Part shown: one piece after another, positions 9,588-19,516 of the stretch
How positions within the stretch are numbered: the stretch's first letter is position 1
Layout: the number at the start of each line of letters is the position of its first letter
Source of the DNA: Parietichytrium sp. I65-24A
Lineage: Eukaryota; Sar; Bigyra; Thraustochytrida; Thraustochytriidae
Assembly: GCA_012862575.1 (NCBI GenBank)
Contig: BLSF01000005.1
Location: 434,001 to 498,000, forward strand
DNA length: 64,000 bases
Direction of reading: 5' to 3'
Position numbers and translations under genes: made by a program
Notes under the pieces: model-generated
Database searches by the model: none
What the model was told of the DNA's origin: nothing
Seen by the model: only the letters and a program-made list of their open reading frames with translations

Positions 9588-12500
9588 ATGATTCCTCTGG
9601 GACGGACGCTGGCGAGGACGCCTCCAACTGCGAACCAGGACGAAGGGAGGACGAAGACGGAGAGAGATGAGAAAAACAAACGGGCGGCTGAGATGCCTAG
9701 ACGACCTTTGAAGGAGATTGTCCCATCTACAAGCCTTGAGCGGTGCTCTGAAGTACTTTTGCCTTCGAAGAGGAGGATGCCGGCAGCGCTTGAGCAGTGC
9801 ACGGAGGTTCAACTGCTGCCGGCTGCGACAAGCAAAAACCCAAGGCTCCAGAATGAATTCGCGAAGCCTATAGCTGCTCCAAGCTTTCGCACGCAACATG
9901 CAGCTGAGCCTCAACAAGTGCAACGCGGAAAGAGCAACTTCCCTGCAACTACGCAGCTTGCACGCACACCTGTCCAATCCATTGTCGAGAGTGGGGATAG
10001 GTACGGTGGCATCGGCAAAGCACCATCCTTTGCTGAGAATGCAGCGTTAGACCGTCAACGTTCCGATACGACACGAAACTCCACGACGCAGAATCAAGTC
10101 CCGTCAGGCAACCAGCTAGCCCGCACACCCGTAGAAACTGTTCCGCCAAAGCAGTTGCGCACGCAGAATTACGTCCCTTCCGGCACTCAACTAGCTCGGA
10201 CGCCAGTTGATGCACCGCCCGATACTGGGGAGCCAGTACGTCGACATCAAGCCATGGCGGACGCATCAGCCTTGACCCAAGTAAGAGCGCAAAACCGCGT
10301 GCCAGTGGGAACTCAACTCGCACGAACGCCGATAGAAACTACCCAAAAATTCGCGTCTATGCCAAAGGCGTCAAATGTTGAAAAAAATCACCCCGCCCCA
10401 TCACCTGGAAGAACACAGGTGAATCATGCAGCGACCAAACAAGGCTTGCAAGCCCGGAACCGCGTACCTACTGGAAATCAACTTGCCCGAACCCCAGTAG
10501 AGTCGAGCGATGAAAACCTGTCGCTAGCTCGTCAATCAAGAGCTCAGAATCTTGTTCCGACCGGTGCTCAACTAGCTCGAACGCCGATTACCACATCATC
10601 TGGAAGTGGAACTCTCCCCTTGGGCGAGAGCAAAGTAACTGTGCGAAACCATGTTCCTACAGGAACGCAGCTTACCCGAACTCCAGTAGAGTCGAGTGGC
10701 GAGGATGCGTGGATGTCTCACCAGACCCAGCCCCAGCACCGTGACCCTGCGGGCGTTCAACTAGCTCGAACACCAATCAACGTTTCCGGGAAGGAAGCTC
10801 TTTCTCAGGCAGAACGCGACGTCCCGGTACGAAATCATGTTCCCACAGGGGCGCAACTTGCGCGGACGCCAACCGACCGAGCTGAAGAAAGCAGTGGAAT
10901 TCTTCCCGCACCTCATCTCCATGCATCCTCTTTTCCGGCTGAGCAAGAATGTACCCCATCTGAAGAGATAACCAAGATCCGGAACGGCGTTCCAACTGGC
11001 ACTACACTGGCGCGAACCCCAGTAGACTCCAATGTAAATAGCTCCTTGATGCCAAGAAGAATCAAAGGAGCGGCAAGCCCTGCGTCAGTGAAAGGAGAAG
11101 CTGCACAAGCTATTGATCCGTCCAGTTTCTCCAAGGAATCAAGTGCAGATAGCTCTTGTCCTATTCCTACCACACAGAATGAAATATTGCACATGAACGA
11201 CCCAGACCTCAACGCAACGGTAATTGACCGAATGACGGACTCGATTGGCATAGATTCCACCCATGCAAGTGTTGATGTTGCGGCGGTCAAGAAGCTGCCA
11301 GACACGCCCATGAACGTCAATCACGAGGATTCTAAATCTTCTTCAGAACAAGGCGCGCTGAGGAATCACGTTCCACGAGGCAATCAGCTGAACCGCACCC
11401 CAGTAACCTCAGATGGAGCAAGCGGAAATTCTGGGGCGCAAGCCCTAAAGCTTGTTGGAAATGCGCTTACTAGCGCCGATGGCGGGGAAAGCAAGCCAAG
11501 CGCGGACCTCTTCAGCCCTGAGCTTTCTGCGAAGGAACGAAAGAATGTCATTCCTTCTGGTACGGGCCTCGCTCGGACGCCCCTAGGAGGAGAGCAAACT
11601 CTGGTGTCATTGACAATCAGCGAGAACCCTCTTGCTCAGAGCGCTGACCATCCAAAACCGAAAAATTTGATTCCCTCTGGGCAGCAACTGTCAAGAACGC
11701 CGATTGATCAGCACAGTAACTCCAGTGGCTCCAATGAAAACATCACCGTCCAAGCAAAAGTCTTTGCGACCGATATGGAGGTACCGAAAGTGCTGAAAAA
11801 CGTTATTCCCTCCGGAACTCAAATTTTGCGAACCCCTCTGGGCTATCACCAAGCAAGTAGTTCTCAGGTCACGAACACGACGCTGACAAAGGAGGTGAAA
11901 AACGTGATCCCAAACGGCCAGCAGCTTGCTCGAACCCCACTAGACAATGGTGCGGAGTACAGCGAAAGCAATTCTTTGGTTGCCAATATGTACGTAACAC
12001 AGGCATTTGAAGAAGAGTCCAAACGGTTCAACAACACCAAGGCGGAAACACCTGAAACGAGCATACCAGCTCCAGAAGTGCACTCGGCAACCCTCGAGAG
12101 GAGAGCTACACAGAGTGAGAGCTCGCAGACGTCTCCGAGGAGGATGACCGTGGCCCAAAACCCGGACTCGCCCGTGGAATCTTTTAACATCGCTGGTTCT
12201 GGCAACTCTATGCTCCGGTCAGACTGGATGCTGTCTCCTATGAGCTCTGTGCCTCCGCCATTGACTGATGGCCGGTCAGAGATTCAAACTCCTCGATCTT
12301 CTGGAGAAAGCGTTATCGGGCCGATCAAGGATTTTGAAGAGAGTTCCGTTCTTTCTGATGAGGCCGAAGAGCTGAATCAGAGCTATTCGACCGAATTAAG
12401 TCTCGGTACACCCGTCGCGCCGAACAATATGTCTCGAGTGACGTCCACGGTGCGGACGAGCCCTGGGAAATTCAGGATCGGAGCAGGGCAGTTAGCGCAG

Positions 12501-13172
12501 CCCCAATCTGTCAAGCAGTTAGACAGTGTGCAACGTCTTGAGCTTCTTCAAGCCGAGCTGCGGAGCTTTCGGCGGAGAATGGGCCGCACTAGAGCACAAA
12601 GAGGAAGCACTGAAAAAGAACAACGGAGGAGAGAAAAGGAGAATTCTATCCGAGAATGGATGATTAAGCACACGATTTTACAAACCGACGAAATCATGAG
12701 CGAGGACCACGTGAATCAGGCTATTGACTTGCTTTCTTCGGTGATTCACGAGGCTGGTGAAAACAAAAGGAAGCAGGCCTTTGAAGCTGCTCTAAGCAAA
12801 GTAAATGCTGTCACAAGCGCAAATACACCTGTCGACCTCACGCCGCGGCAAAAGCTAGACGTTATTCAGCACGCAATGGCTAAGCAGCAGTGGGAGTGTG
12901 ATGACGATCCCCTGCAAATCATCGATGATCGAATCTCGGTGTGCAAGAGCGAACTCACCTACACAGGTGATCTACACACCGAGCCCGGCTTACAAGCCAT
13001 GCGCATCGAGCACGAGTGCCTCGAAAAGGAACTGCGCAGACTGAGGGGCTCGCCATTGTCCCGCCCAGACCGCCATGCCGTCAAACGCCTCTGGCGGCGA
13101 GTGGAGCTGTTCTTGGTCCGCTTTGAGAGCCTTCGCCGAATCGCTAAACATCTGCAGTGCAGCGGTGCTTGA
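9588..13172 (+). CDS. LARTP-array protein: ~16 repeats of an N-V-P-x-G-x-Q-L-A-R-T-P motif
   Basis: 1194 residues. The frame is open to 9444 only through a GTG; the first ATG (9588) places MIPLGRTLARTP at the very N-terminus, which itself matches the repeat, so this start is favoured. About 16 copies follow, consensus [RKQ]-N-x-[VI]-P-x-G-x-Q-L-A-R-T-P-[VIL]. Their L-A-R-T-P cores start at nt 9609, 9957, 10116, 10191, 10317, 10482, 10572, 10671, 10761, 10857, 11007, 11388, 11568, 11688, 11823 and 11925, with irregular linkers (25-127 residues). The linkers are Ser/Thr/Asn/Gln-rich and look disordered. The last ~220 residues (from about 12510) are charged and helical, probably coiled coil. Every motif is a T-P site preceded by Arg, so a proline-directed kinase scaffold is possible (inference). 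I recognise no known family. Intronless. Confidence 0.85.
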   Translation: MIPLGRTLARTPPTANQDEGRTKTERDEKNKRAAEMPRRPLKEIVPSTSLERCSEVLLPSKRRMPAALEQCTEVQLLPAATSKNPRLQNEFAKPIAAPSFRTQHAAEPQQVQRGKSNFPATTQLARTPVQSIVESGDRYGGIGKAPSFAENAALDRQRSDTTRNSTTQNQVPSGNQLARTPVETVPPKQLRTQNYVPSGTQLARTPVDAPPDTGEPVRRHQAMADASALTQVRAQNRVPVGTQLARTPIETTQKFASMPKASNVEKNHPAPSPGRTQVNHAATKQGLQARNRVPTGNQLARTPVESSDENLSLARQSRAQNLVPTGAQLARTPITTSSGSGTLPLGESKVTVRNHVPTGTQLTRTPVESSGEDAWMSHQTQPQHRDPAGVQLARTPINVSGKEALSQAERDVPVRNHVPTGAQLARTPTDRAEESSGILPAPHLHASSFPAEQECTPSEEITKIRNGVPTGTTLARTPVDSNVNSSLMPRRIKGAASPASVKGEAAQAIDPSSFSKESSADSSCPIPTTQNEILHMNDPDLNATVIDRMTDSIGIDSTHASVDVAAVKKLPDTPMNVNHEDSKSSSEQGALRNHVPRGNQLNRTPVTSDGASGNSGAQALKLVGNALTSADGGESKPSADLFSPELSAKERKNVIPSGTGLARTPLGGEQTLVSLTISENPLAQSADHPKPKNLIPSGQQLSRTPIDQHSNSSGSNENITVQAKVFATDMEVPKVLKNVIPSGTQILRTPLGYHQASSSQVTNTTLTKEVKNVIPNGQQLARTPLDNGAEYSESNSLVANMYVTQAFEEESKRFNNTKAETPETSIPAPEVHSATLERRATQSESSQTSPRRMTVAQNPDSPVESFNIAGSGNSMLRSDWMLSPMSSVPPPLTDGRSEIQTPRSSGESVIGPIKDFEESSVLSDEAEELNQSYSTELSLGTPVAPNNMSRVTSTVRTSPGKFRIGAGQLAQPQSVKQLDSVQRLELLQAELRSFRRRMGRTRAQRGSTEKEQRRREKENSIREWMIKHTILQTDEIMSEDHVNQAIDLLSSVIHEAGENKRKQAFEAALSKVNAVTSANTPVDLTPRQKLDVIQHAMAKQQWECDDDPLQIIDDRISVCKSELTYTGDLHTEPGLQAMRIEHECLEKELRRLRGSPLSRPDRHAVKRLWRRVELFLVRFESLRRIAKHLQCSGA

Positions 13173-14628
13173 GCTGTCATTTGATCCGCCCAAATTTGCC
13201 CTTTGTAAACATTTCCCCTGAAACTGACCCCAAAAATTGACCTTTTCATTCCGTAAATTCCGTGTCGCCTTTGCAGCATTGAGTCGTAAGGTTCTTCTCG
13301 CATTTTTGATTCGGGTTCCCAATCAACAACACTGGTTCTTGGTTCTTGGTTCCTGGCGCCAGGGCTAGGTTTCGGCATTTTACCGCTGCCCTAACCTACG
13401 CGGTTAGGTTTCCGTCTCGAGTCCTATAGGAATTACTGCATCCGATGTTGTCACCATCACAATAGTTGAAAATAGAGATATATTAATAGTATGATTGCGT
13501 CAGCAATTTTTCCACTGATGTCCAGCGAGCAAGGAATCGATCTTTCAAACGAGTGGCGACGAGATGCTAGAGGGTTGGACGTAGGCTCATTAGCACCCGC
13601 GCTCAGGAGGAACCTGGACGTTTAGGCCTTCAAACGAGCAAATACAGGCAACGTTTCTTCAACACACATCGCCGTCTGTCTCGTTGTGGTGTTAGGTGCT
13701 TCGATTTGAGAGAAGTTTGCTCCCCAGAACCGAGGAACCCGGGCGGTAAGAAAAGCGAGGAACCGGGTTCGCAAAATCAACAAGTGAGCTGGCATACCAC
13801 TTTACGCTAGGAAGCGAGTGGAAGCCGCAAAGCCATTCGAGAAACACTGGCTTGTACAGCGCATCTATTGATTTCAATAGCAGTGACAGGAAGAACTCCT
13901 TCCCTGCGTGCTATCGGTGAGGTACCGAACTCTTAGCCAGTGAGGAGCTGCGAGGCTCTTCAGTGTGTAGTATTGATCTAGTGCATATGATAAGAGTGAG
14001 GATGGGTGGATGCGTGATCGATAGCTATTTGTCTCCGTAGCTACAAAGCCTAACACTCAGAAAAATATGGCATAGGCCTACCGACCTCCTATCATATCTT
14101 TTATCATCTCCGCCTCTTAGGAAAATCCCAGTCTCCATCTACCCTCCCGTATAGCCCCTCGTCCACGCATCATCCCTAGCCACCCGCTTACCTTACCATC
14201 CTCAACTACACCTCTCCATAGCACCATCCCCACTCCGCCAGGGACCACACAGCTAGCCTATCCTCCACTACGTCCCTGCTCTTACCACGCGCTACAGCAC
14301 CACTATCCTTATAGCAGCCTATGGGTCAGCATAACAGGCACTAACATTGCCTACATCACGCCGACTCCAGCTAGGCCGCCGAGAGGTAGCAAGACCTACA
14401 GAGAGGTAGCGACTGTTTACCTAGATAGGTAGGAGTGCGTAGCGAGTGTTGGTGCTAGCTAGAGAGGGCAGAGACAGAGAGAGAGAGAGGGAAAAGAGAG
14501 AGAGAGAGAAGAGAGAGAGAGAAAAGAGAAAAGAGCAAAGCAGCTTTCGAGGACGCCTGCAGAGAGGACGAGAGAGCGCGCGAGTGAGTGAGTTGAGTTA
14601 CATCGACAGAAAAAGTCAGTAAGGAAAG
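13173..14628. promoter_or_regulatory. Intergenic and promoter region upstream of eS12
   Basis: 1.46 kb without a convincing gene. A perfect 7-bp hairpin (CCTAACC-TACGC-GGTTAGG) sits at 13390-13408. A pyrimidine-rich stretch with many CCAT/CCTA runs spans 14080-14330. An exact CTAGCTAG lies at 14455-14462, and a (GA)n polypurine tract at 14461-14533 immediately precedes the eS12 leader. Confidence 0.45.
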
Positions 14629-15057
14629 ATGGCAGAGGACGCAGAGATGATGGAGGTGGCGCCAGTGGAGGAGGAGGTGGCAGCAGAGGAGCTGACCCCA
14701 ATGACCGCCCTGCAGACTGTGCTGAAGAAGTCGCTGTACAAGGACGGGCTCAGGAGGGGCCTGCACGAGTGCTGCAAGGCACTTGATAGCAAAGCCGCGC
14801 GCCTGTGCTGCCTGGCAGAGGACTGCGAGGAGGAGGCGTACAAGAAGCTCATCGTGGCTCTCTGCAACGAGCACGACGTGCCATTGTTGCAGGTGTCTTC
14901 CAGGAAGGACCTCGGACAGTGGTGCGGACTCTGCCGTCTGAACGCTGACGGAGAGGCTGAGAAGGTTGTGGGATGCTCTTCCGCTGTGGTCACTGACTTT
15001 GGCGAGGAGTCCACTGCTCTGACCTACCTCCTCAACTACCTCCGCAAGTCCAGCTAA
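14629..15057 (+). CDS. RPS12: Cytosolic 40S ribosomal protein eS12
   Basis: 142 residues from ATG, versus about 132 in animals; the extra length is an acidic N-terminal extension ([16 protein letters not shown]). The family core is clear: [24 protein letters not shown], then [23 protein letters not shown] and [15 protein letters not shown], ending in [10 protein letters not shown]...LLNYL. eS12 is a surface protein of the small ribosomal subunit. Intronless, with strong codon bias towards C/G third positions, consistent with high expression. A GA-repeat tract and a CTAGCTAG palindrome lie within 175 bp upstream. Confidence 0.98.
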   Translation: MAEDAEMMEVAPVEEEVAAEELTPMTALQTVLKKSLYKDGLRRGLHECCKALDSKAARLCCLAEDCEEEAYKKLIVALCNEHDVPLLQVSSRKDLGQWCGLCRLNADGEAEKVVGCSSAVVTDFGEESTALTYLLNYLRKSS

Positions 15058-15364
15058 ATCAGTTATTCTTCTTGAACTATTTTTTCTCTTTACGATCTGA
15101 CCTTTTTTTTTTTCCTTTCCCCCTTCATTCTCCGCCCTTGCATTTTGAATGATGGTGATCAATGGGCGAGATTAACTTTTAGTTTCTTTTGCTCATTTTA
15201 TTGGTCCCGTATTGGTGTTTCAAGCGTCCATTTACGTTATATTTCTTTTGTTAAATATGTATAAACGTGGGCGACGAGCTTTGCCTCAGAGCTCCGGTTC
15301 GTTTGCAATGCAACCCGTTTCTGCAAATTGCAAACATTGGCTTACTCGCCATGTATTACGCTAC
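15058..15364. other. Convergent 3' intergenic region (eS12/WDR24)
   Basis: T-rich 3' flank with a TTTTTTTTTT run near 15103. Nothing coding is seen. Confidence 0.5.
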
Positions 15365-18300
15365 TCAGCTGCTTCCAATCTCAAACCCAAACGAGCACCG
15401 ATGCCCGCAGCCGGATGGACAGTGGCTCTCTGATCGAAACCATTCGCTCAGGTGCTCCAGATGACCTCCATGGCCGCATCCTTGGCACCAAACATACATT
15501 CCGCGGACCAATGTCTCGCAAATCGAGCATCGGCTCACTGGCTTTCGGCACGAGCCGCATAGGCCTTTGAAATTTGGATTGGCTCTGATGATATTCTTCT
15601 TGTTTGTTTCCGCGCAAGAACTGCAACCCTCAGCAACCATGCTTGTCATTTGGTACCATCTCTCCACTTCCTGATCCTCACAGGCGGATATCACTCTTGC
15701 AGCTATCGAGAACACTTGCAATTGTTGCAACAAATCTATGTACGAACATAGCCACATCCTCATGAGCTTCTTCTCCACTTGCGGCTGCAGCACCTCTCCC
15801 AGGACCAGCACAATCATCGCGCAGGTCTGAATGTCTCCAATCTCAGCGTGGTGCATGAGGATGCTGTGTAAAAGTTTGGAGCGCAACGTGTTTTTATTTC
15901 CGGTCACGACCCCAAAAGGCGACAGAACGAGGGGCGCCACACCAGGCAAAAATATCTCCTCCGCCCTCTGGCCATCCGCAGAGCCGGGCTCACCGTCAAC
16001 TGGGTCCGCCGCCCGCCCGCCACCATTCATAGTATCCTCACATAGGGCCGCCGGGCCTTGGATATCCTTGCCGCTTGGGCCCAGATCATCTCCTTGGCTC
16101 GGATCGTTTAATTTGTTCTCCTCCAGAGGGACTATCTCCCTCCAGGTCTCTGTCTGTGCCGCAGTAGCCTGTGCAAACGCCTCCATTTGCTTGTTGTACA
16201 TTAAATTATAATAATACGAGAACTGCTGACGGCGCAACATACGCTGTTGCTTCCGTAATCGCCTTTGTTCGCTGGGCACAGGGGCCAGCGCTGGAGCAGG
16301 CTTGGCAAGAGACAGGGCGTCATAGAGCTCGCGCTGATCCATTTCCATCCTCGTAGAGTTTATTTTGAACTTGAGATCCTCCAACGGCCGCACGCTATTC
16401 AATCTACAAAGGAGATTCAAACTAGAACCAAGCCACAAATGACTCATGTTCTGGTCCATGGGAAATGGATCTTCGATGTCCAGCGACTTTGCTCGCGCGT
16501 TTTGCACCAACGCACCATCTTGACGACGACTTGATTCCAAATGATTGGGTCGCAGGTGAGCGCGACCATCAATCTTATCGCCCTTCAGGTCCCGGTCGCG
16601 GCCGTCTCCTTTCTCCTGCGAGGGCCGCTCCCTGACGATTGCAAGTCCAGAGTTGACTTTATCCATTCGCAGCAGTGACTCGCCTCCCAGGTCTGGACCA
16701 GAATTCGTTCCTTGAATCGAAGCTCCGTCAACGGAGCTGGACCCCACATTGAGGGCGCTGTCACGCTCGTCATGTTCGCTTGCGCTCTCTGCAAAAGAGC
16801 CGAGCTCTGATGATATGGAGGCTCGGTCTTGCGAATCGAAGCTGAGCTTCGGTCCAGAAGCCTCTATGGAGTCGAGGCTTACCCTCGCTCTACTTCCATG
16901 CTTTGATTGTGCGCCGGGACCCTGTGCCGCATTGCTGCTTCCGGCCGTTGAAGATCGCAAATGACGCCTTGTCTTGCCCTTTGGTGTGCGCGATCCAGCG
17001 CTCCCGGTATTGGGCTGACCTTGAGCATAGATTGGGGGCGGCGGAGGGTTGCTGGAGATCGACGACGACGGGCTTCGAGGAGGTGAGGAATCCGTGGATC
17101 CCAGATGCTTCCTTCGGCTTGGCGAGGCTGGACGCTCCGACGGCACCGTGCCGATGGAAGCGTCCACCAGAGAACTATCGCTGTCGACTCCGCTAAAGTC
17201 TTCGTTGGACTCTCTCAAGCTGATGACTGACTTGCGCTTTGTGAATTTTGCAATTGGTTTGATAGGGGTCTTATGATCTTCCGATTTCTCCCCTTCGTCA
17301 GTGACCCGCCGCAACGCAGCTTGCAGAGCATACCGATCTTTTGCATTCACCGTAAGGAGACCCTCATCGACCTGATCTTCGGCGGTCTTTGGCGCATACA
17401 ACAGTCGGATCAGACGCCAGACCTGAGCGACCGCTGGCGAGGAGGCCGCGTCTGCAACTCGCGCATTTCTATCGCAGCAATACGCGATTTCCTCCGGTGT
17501 TCGCTTCCTTGGCAGGGGGTTTGCCTCGCGCTCCGAGAAAGGATCCATCTGATTCTGATATGCGGAGGCATCCAAGAAAGTTCTCGGTGTTACGTAGGAT
17601 TTAGCAAGCAACTTGAATTGTTCCGCGTCAAACCCCAACACAGCGCTAGCAAAAGAGGTCTTGGCGCATTCCACCCCGTCGACCGTAGAGAAACTCCCTC
17701 GTCTGGGCCGGGATTGGTGGACTCCAGTCCTCATTTCCACACACTCATCCTTACCCCAAGACCTCCGCAACTCGTTTGGGACAAAAATGTTGATTCTTGT
17801 CCGAGGTCGAGGCTGCATCTGCTCTGGGCTGAGCTCCTTGTTTAGCAGCAGAGCACCCTTTGTACGCATATGCGGAATGGGGTCGAAGGAAACAGCCAAG
17901 TTGGACATGCACGAAATTGACAAAGCCGTAGCACGGTGCTTTTCTAATGGATTGATTCCGCTCTCTACATCCCGCAAATTTACAAAACCAGACGTAGTGC
18001 AAGACATGAGGTATCCCCAGCTTCTTTGGCACTCTTCATCGCCACGGTGACGATGCTTAAATTGACGAAAGCGCAAACGCTGCTGTTCTTTCCTACGGGC
18101 CAAATTCTCGGAATCTGGCTCACCATACCCGCCCACTTCGCGAGACGCGGTAGATTCTGCCACGGATTCCCCATCCGGCGTGGACTGCCCTGTGGTGCTC
18201 ACTGTGTAGCCAGGGACTTTGACGCTCAAATTGTTACGCTGGTGTCCCTGCACGATAGACTTTCTCAACTTATTCACAATGTCAGAGCCCACCTGTGCGT

Positions 18301-19516
18301 TTAGAGTGGGAGTATCTTGAAACGCATCTCCGTCCTCGTCCTCGCCTTCCTCGTCCTCGTCCTCACCGTCGCCCGACCAAGATGTTCCATGAAGCGAAGA
18401 GCCAACTGTATCTGCCTTGGAAAGGAATTGGTCCAGCCAGAGAAAACCGCAAATTGTGTCGTTGTCTTCGCAGGCGTCCATGCACGCCAGGGGAACATTG
18501 GGTTCGAGCGTATTCCACACTTGAACTCGGGACCCTCGCAGCGGGACGGAGGCGATCTGATACGGATGGTCTGGGCGCCACATTACCCGCGCGATATTCT
18601 TGTCAATGGTCTCAATTGTCTGAATCGGATAGTGCTGCCTCCTCTTCTTGGCCCTTCTGACTGCTGTCTGTGGCTTGGGTGCACCTGCACGGCCAAACTT
18701 GTCACTGCTCGCAATGCTTTCCGCGTCCTCCTGCAATGAAGGCGCTGGAAATTGTGAATCTGCAGCTGCTGGAGTGACATCTTTGGCCTGCTGAAAGACG
18801 TCCCATACCTTAATGAAGCCGTCCCTTCCTGCGCTCGCAAGAATCGCACTCCTCTCTGGGTTCCAATCCACGCTGAGCGCAGACTCGTGCGCTGAAAAGC
18901 TGACCTCCACGAGCTTGGGGTGTCGGACATCCCACACTTGGACCGCACCGCTGTCTAGTGCGGCGGCAAATCTGTGGCTGCCTTCGACCTTTCGAAACTC
19001 TACATCTCGAACGGAAGACTTTGTAGTCGGAGAGATTGTGAGGGTCGACCTTGTCTTCACCCTCAAGTCCCACATTTTTATCTTGGAATCATTGGAGCCC
19101 GTCAGAAGAGTCTGTGGGTTGCTAAAGTGCCAGCAGATGCTGCTGACCGCTTGCGTGTGCTCCTTCAGCACGTACTCTGGCTTCCACTGCCCCGTATTTC
19201 CCTTCGCGTGGACGATGTTCCAAACCGCGACAGCTCCGCTCGAGCTTGACGTCGCCAGCATGTGAGCCAGCGAGAACGTCGGGTTGAATTTCACCTTGAG
19301 CACCGGCTTCAAGCTCAGCCTGTGGTCCCCCACCACGACGCTCTTAATGATATGCGACTCTTCCAGCTCCAGCGAGTTGCAGCCTGCACCGATTCGCGCC
19401 AGCATCAAATGATTCGTTCCCCCGAACGCTGCCACTCGCTGGTCCGCGCTCACATCCACCGTATTAAGCGGTTGCCCCAGCCGCAGATCCCCGCGTCTTA
19501 CCGCCACGCCCGCCAT
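15365..19516 (-). CDS. WDR24: WDR24/Sea2, GATOR2 subunit with a long disordered insert
   Basis: 1383 residues from ATG. The N-terminal WD40 propeller (about residues 10-370) contains GSNDSKIKMWDLR, SVRDVEF, ALDSGAVQVWDVRHP and SAILASAGRDGFIKVWD, matching WDR24 blade order. The C-terminus has the GATOR2 zinc-finger/RING module: paired CxxC (CSSC, CGSC, CSIC), then WCQGCGHGGHLEHL and CPSGCGHRC. A helical stretch before it (HHAEIGDIQTCAMIVLVLG) also fits. GATOR2 relieves GATOR1 inhibition of TORC1 in response to amino acids at the lysosome. The protein is much longer than human WDR24 (790); the excess is a Ser/Pro/Asp-rich linker, about residues 750-1050. WDR59 is the main alternative, but the propeller and ring spacing favour WDR24. 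Intronless over 4.15 kb. Confidence 0.93.
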   Translation of the reverse strand: MAGVAVRRGDLRLGQPLNTVDVSADQRVAAFGGTNHLMLARIGAGCNSLELEESHIIKSVVVGDHRLSLKPVLKVKFNPTFSLAHMLATSSSSGAVAVWNIVHAKGNTGQWKPEYVLKEHTQAVSSICWHFSNPQTLLTGSNDSKIKMWDLRVKTRSTLTISPTTKSSVRDVEFRKVEGSHRFAAALDSGAVQVWDVRHPKLVEVSFSAHESALSVDWNPERSAILASAGRDGFIKVWDVFQQAKDVTPAAADSQFPAPSLQEDAESIASSDKFGRAGAPKPQTAVRRAKKRRQHYPIQTIETIDKNIARVMWRPDHPYQIASVPLRGSRVQVWNTLEPNVPLACMDACEDNDTICGFLWLDQFLSKADTVGSSLHGTSWSGDGEDEDEEGEDEDGDAFQDTPTLNAQVGSDIVNKLRKSIVQGHQRNNLSVKVPGYTVSTTGQSTPDGESVAESTASREVGGYGEPDSENLARRKEQQRLRFRQFKHRHRGDEECQRSWGYLMSCTTSGFVNLRDVESGINPLEKHRATALSISCMSNLAVSFDPIPHMRTKGALLLNKELSPEQMQPRPRTRINIFVPNELRRSWGKDECVEMRTGVHQSRPRRGSFSTVDGVECAKTSFASAVLGFDAEQFKLLAKSYVTPRTFLDASAYQNQMDPFSEREANPLPRKRTPEEIAYCCDRNARVADAASSPAVAQVWRLIRLLYAPKTAEDQVDEGLLTVNAKDRYALQAALRRVTDEGEKSEDHKTPIKPIAKFTKRKSVISLRESNEDFSGVDSDSSLVDASIGTVPSERPASPSRRKHLGSTDSSPPRSPSSSISSNPPPPPIYAQGQPNTGSAGSRTPKGKTRRHLRSSTAGSSNAAQGPGAQSKHGSRARVSLDSIEASGPKLSFDSQDRASISSELGSFAESASEHDERDSALNVGSSSVDGASIQGTNSGPDLGGESLLRMDKVNSGLAIVRERPSQEKGDGRDRDLKGDKIDGRAHLRPNHLESSRRQDGALVQNARAKSLDIEDPFPMDQNMSHLWLGSSLNLLCRLNSVRPLEDLKFKINSTRMEMDQRELYDALSLAKPAPALAPVPSEQRRLRKQQRMLRRQQFSYYYNLMYNKQMEAFAQATAAQTETWREIVPLEENKLNDPSQGDDLGPSGKDIQGPAALCEDTMNGGGRAADPVDGEPGSADGQRAEEIFLPGVAPLVLSPFGVVTGNKNTLRSKLLHSILMHHAEIGDIQTCAMIVLVLGEVLQPQVEKKLMRMWLCSYIDLLQQLQVFSIAARVISACEDQEVERWYQMTSMVAEGCSSCAETNKKNIIRANPNFKGLCGSCRKPVSRCSICETLVRGMYVWCQGCGHGGHLEHLSEWFRSESHCPSGCGHRCSFGFEIGSS

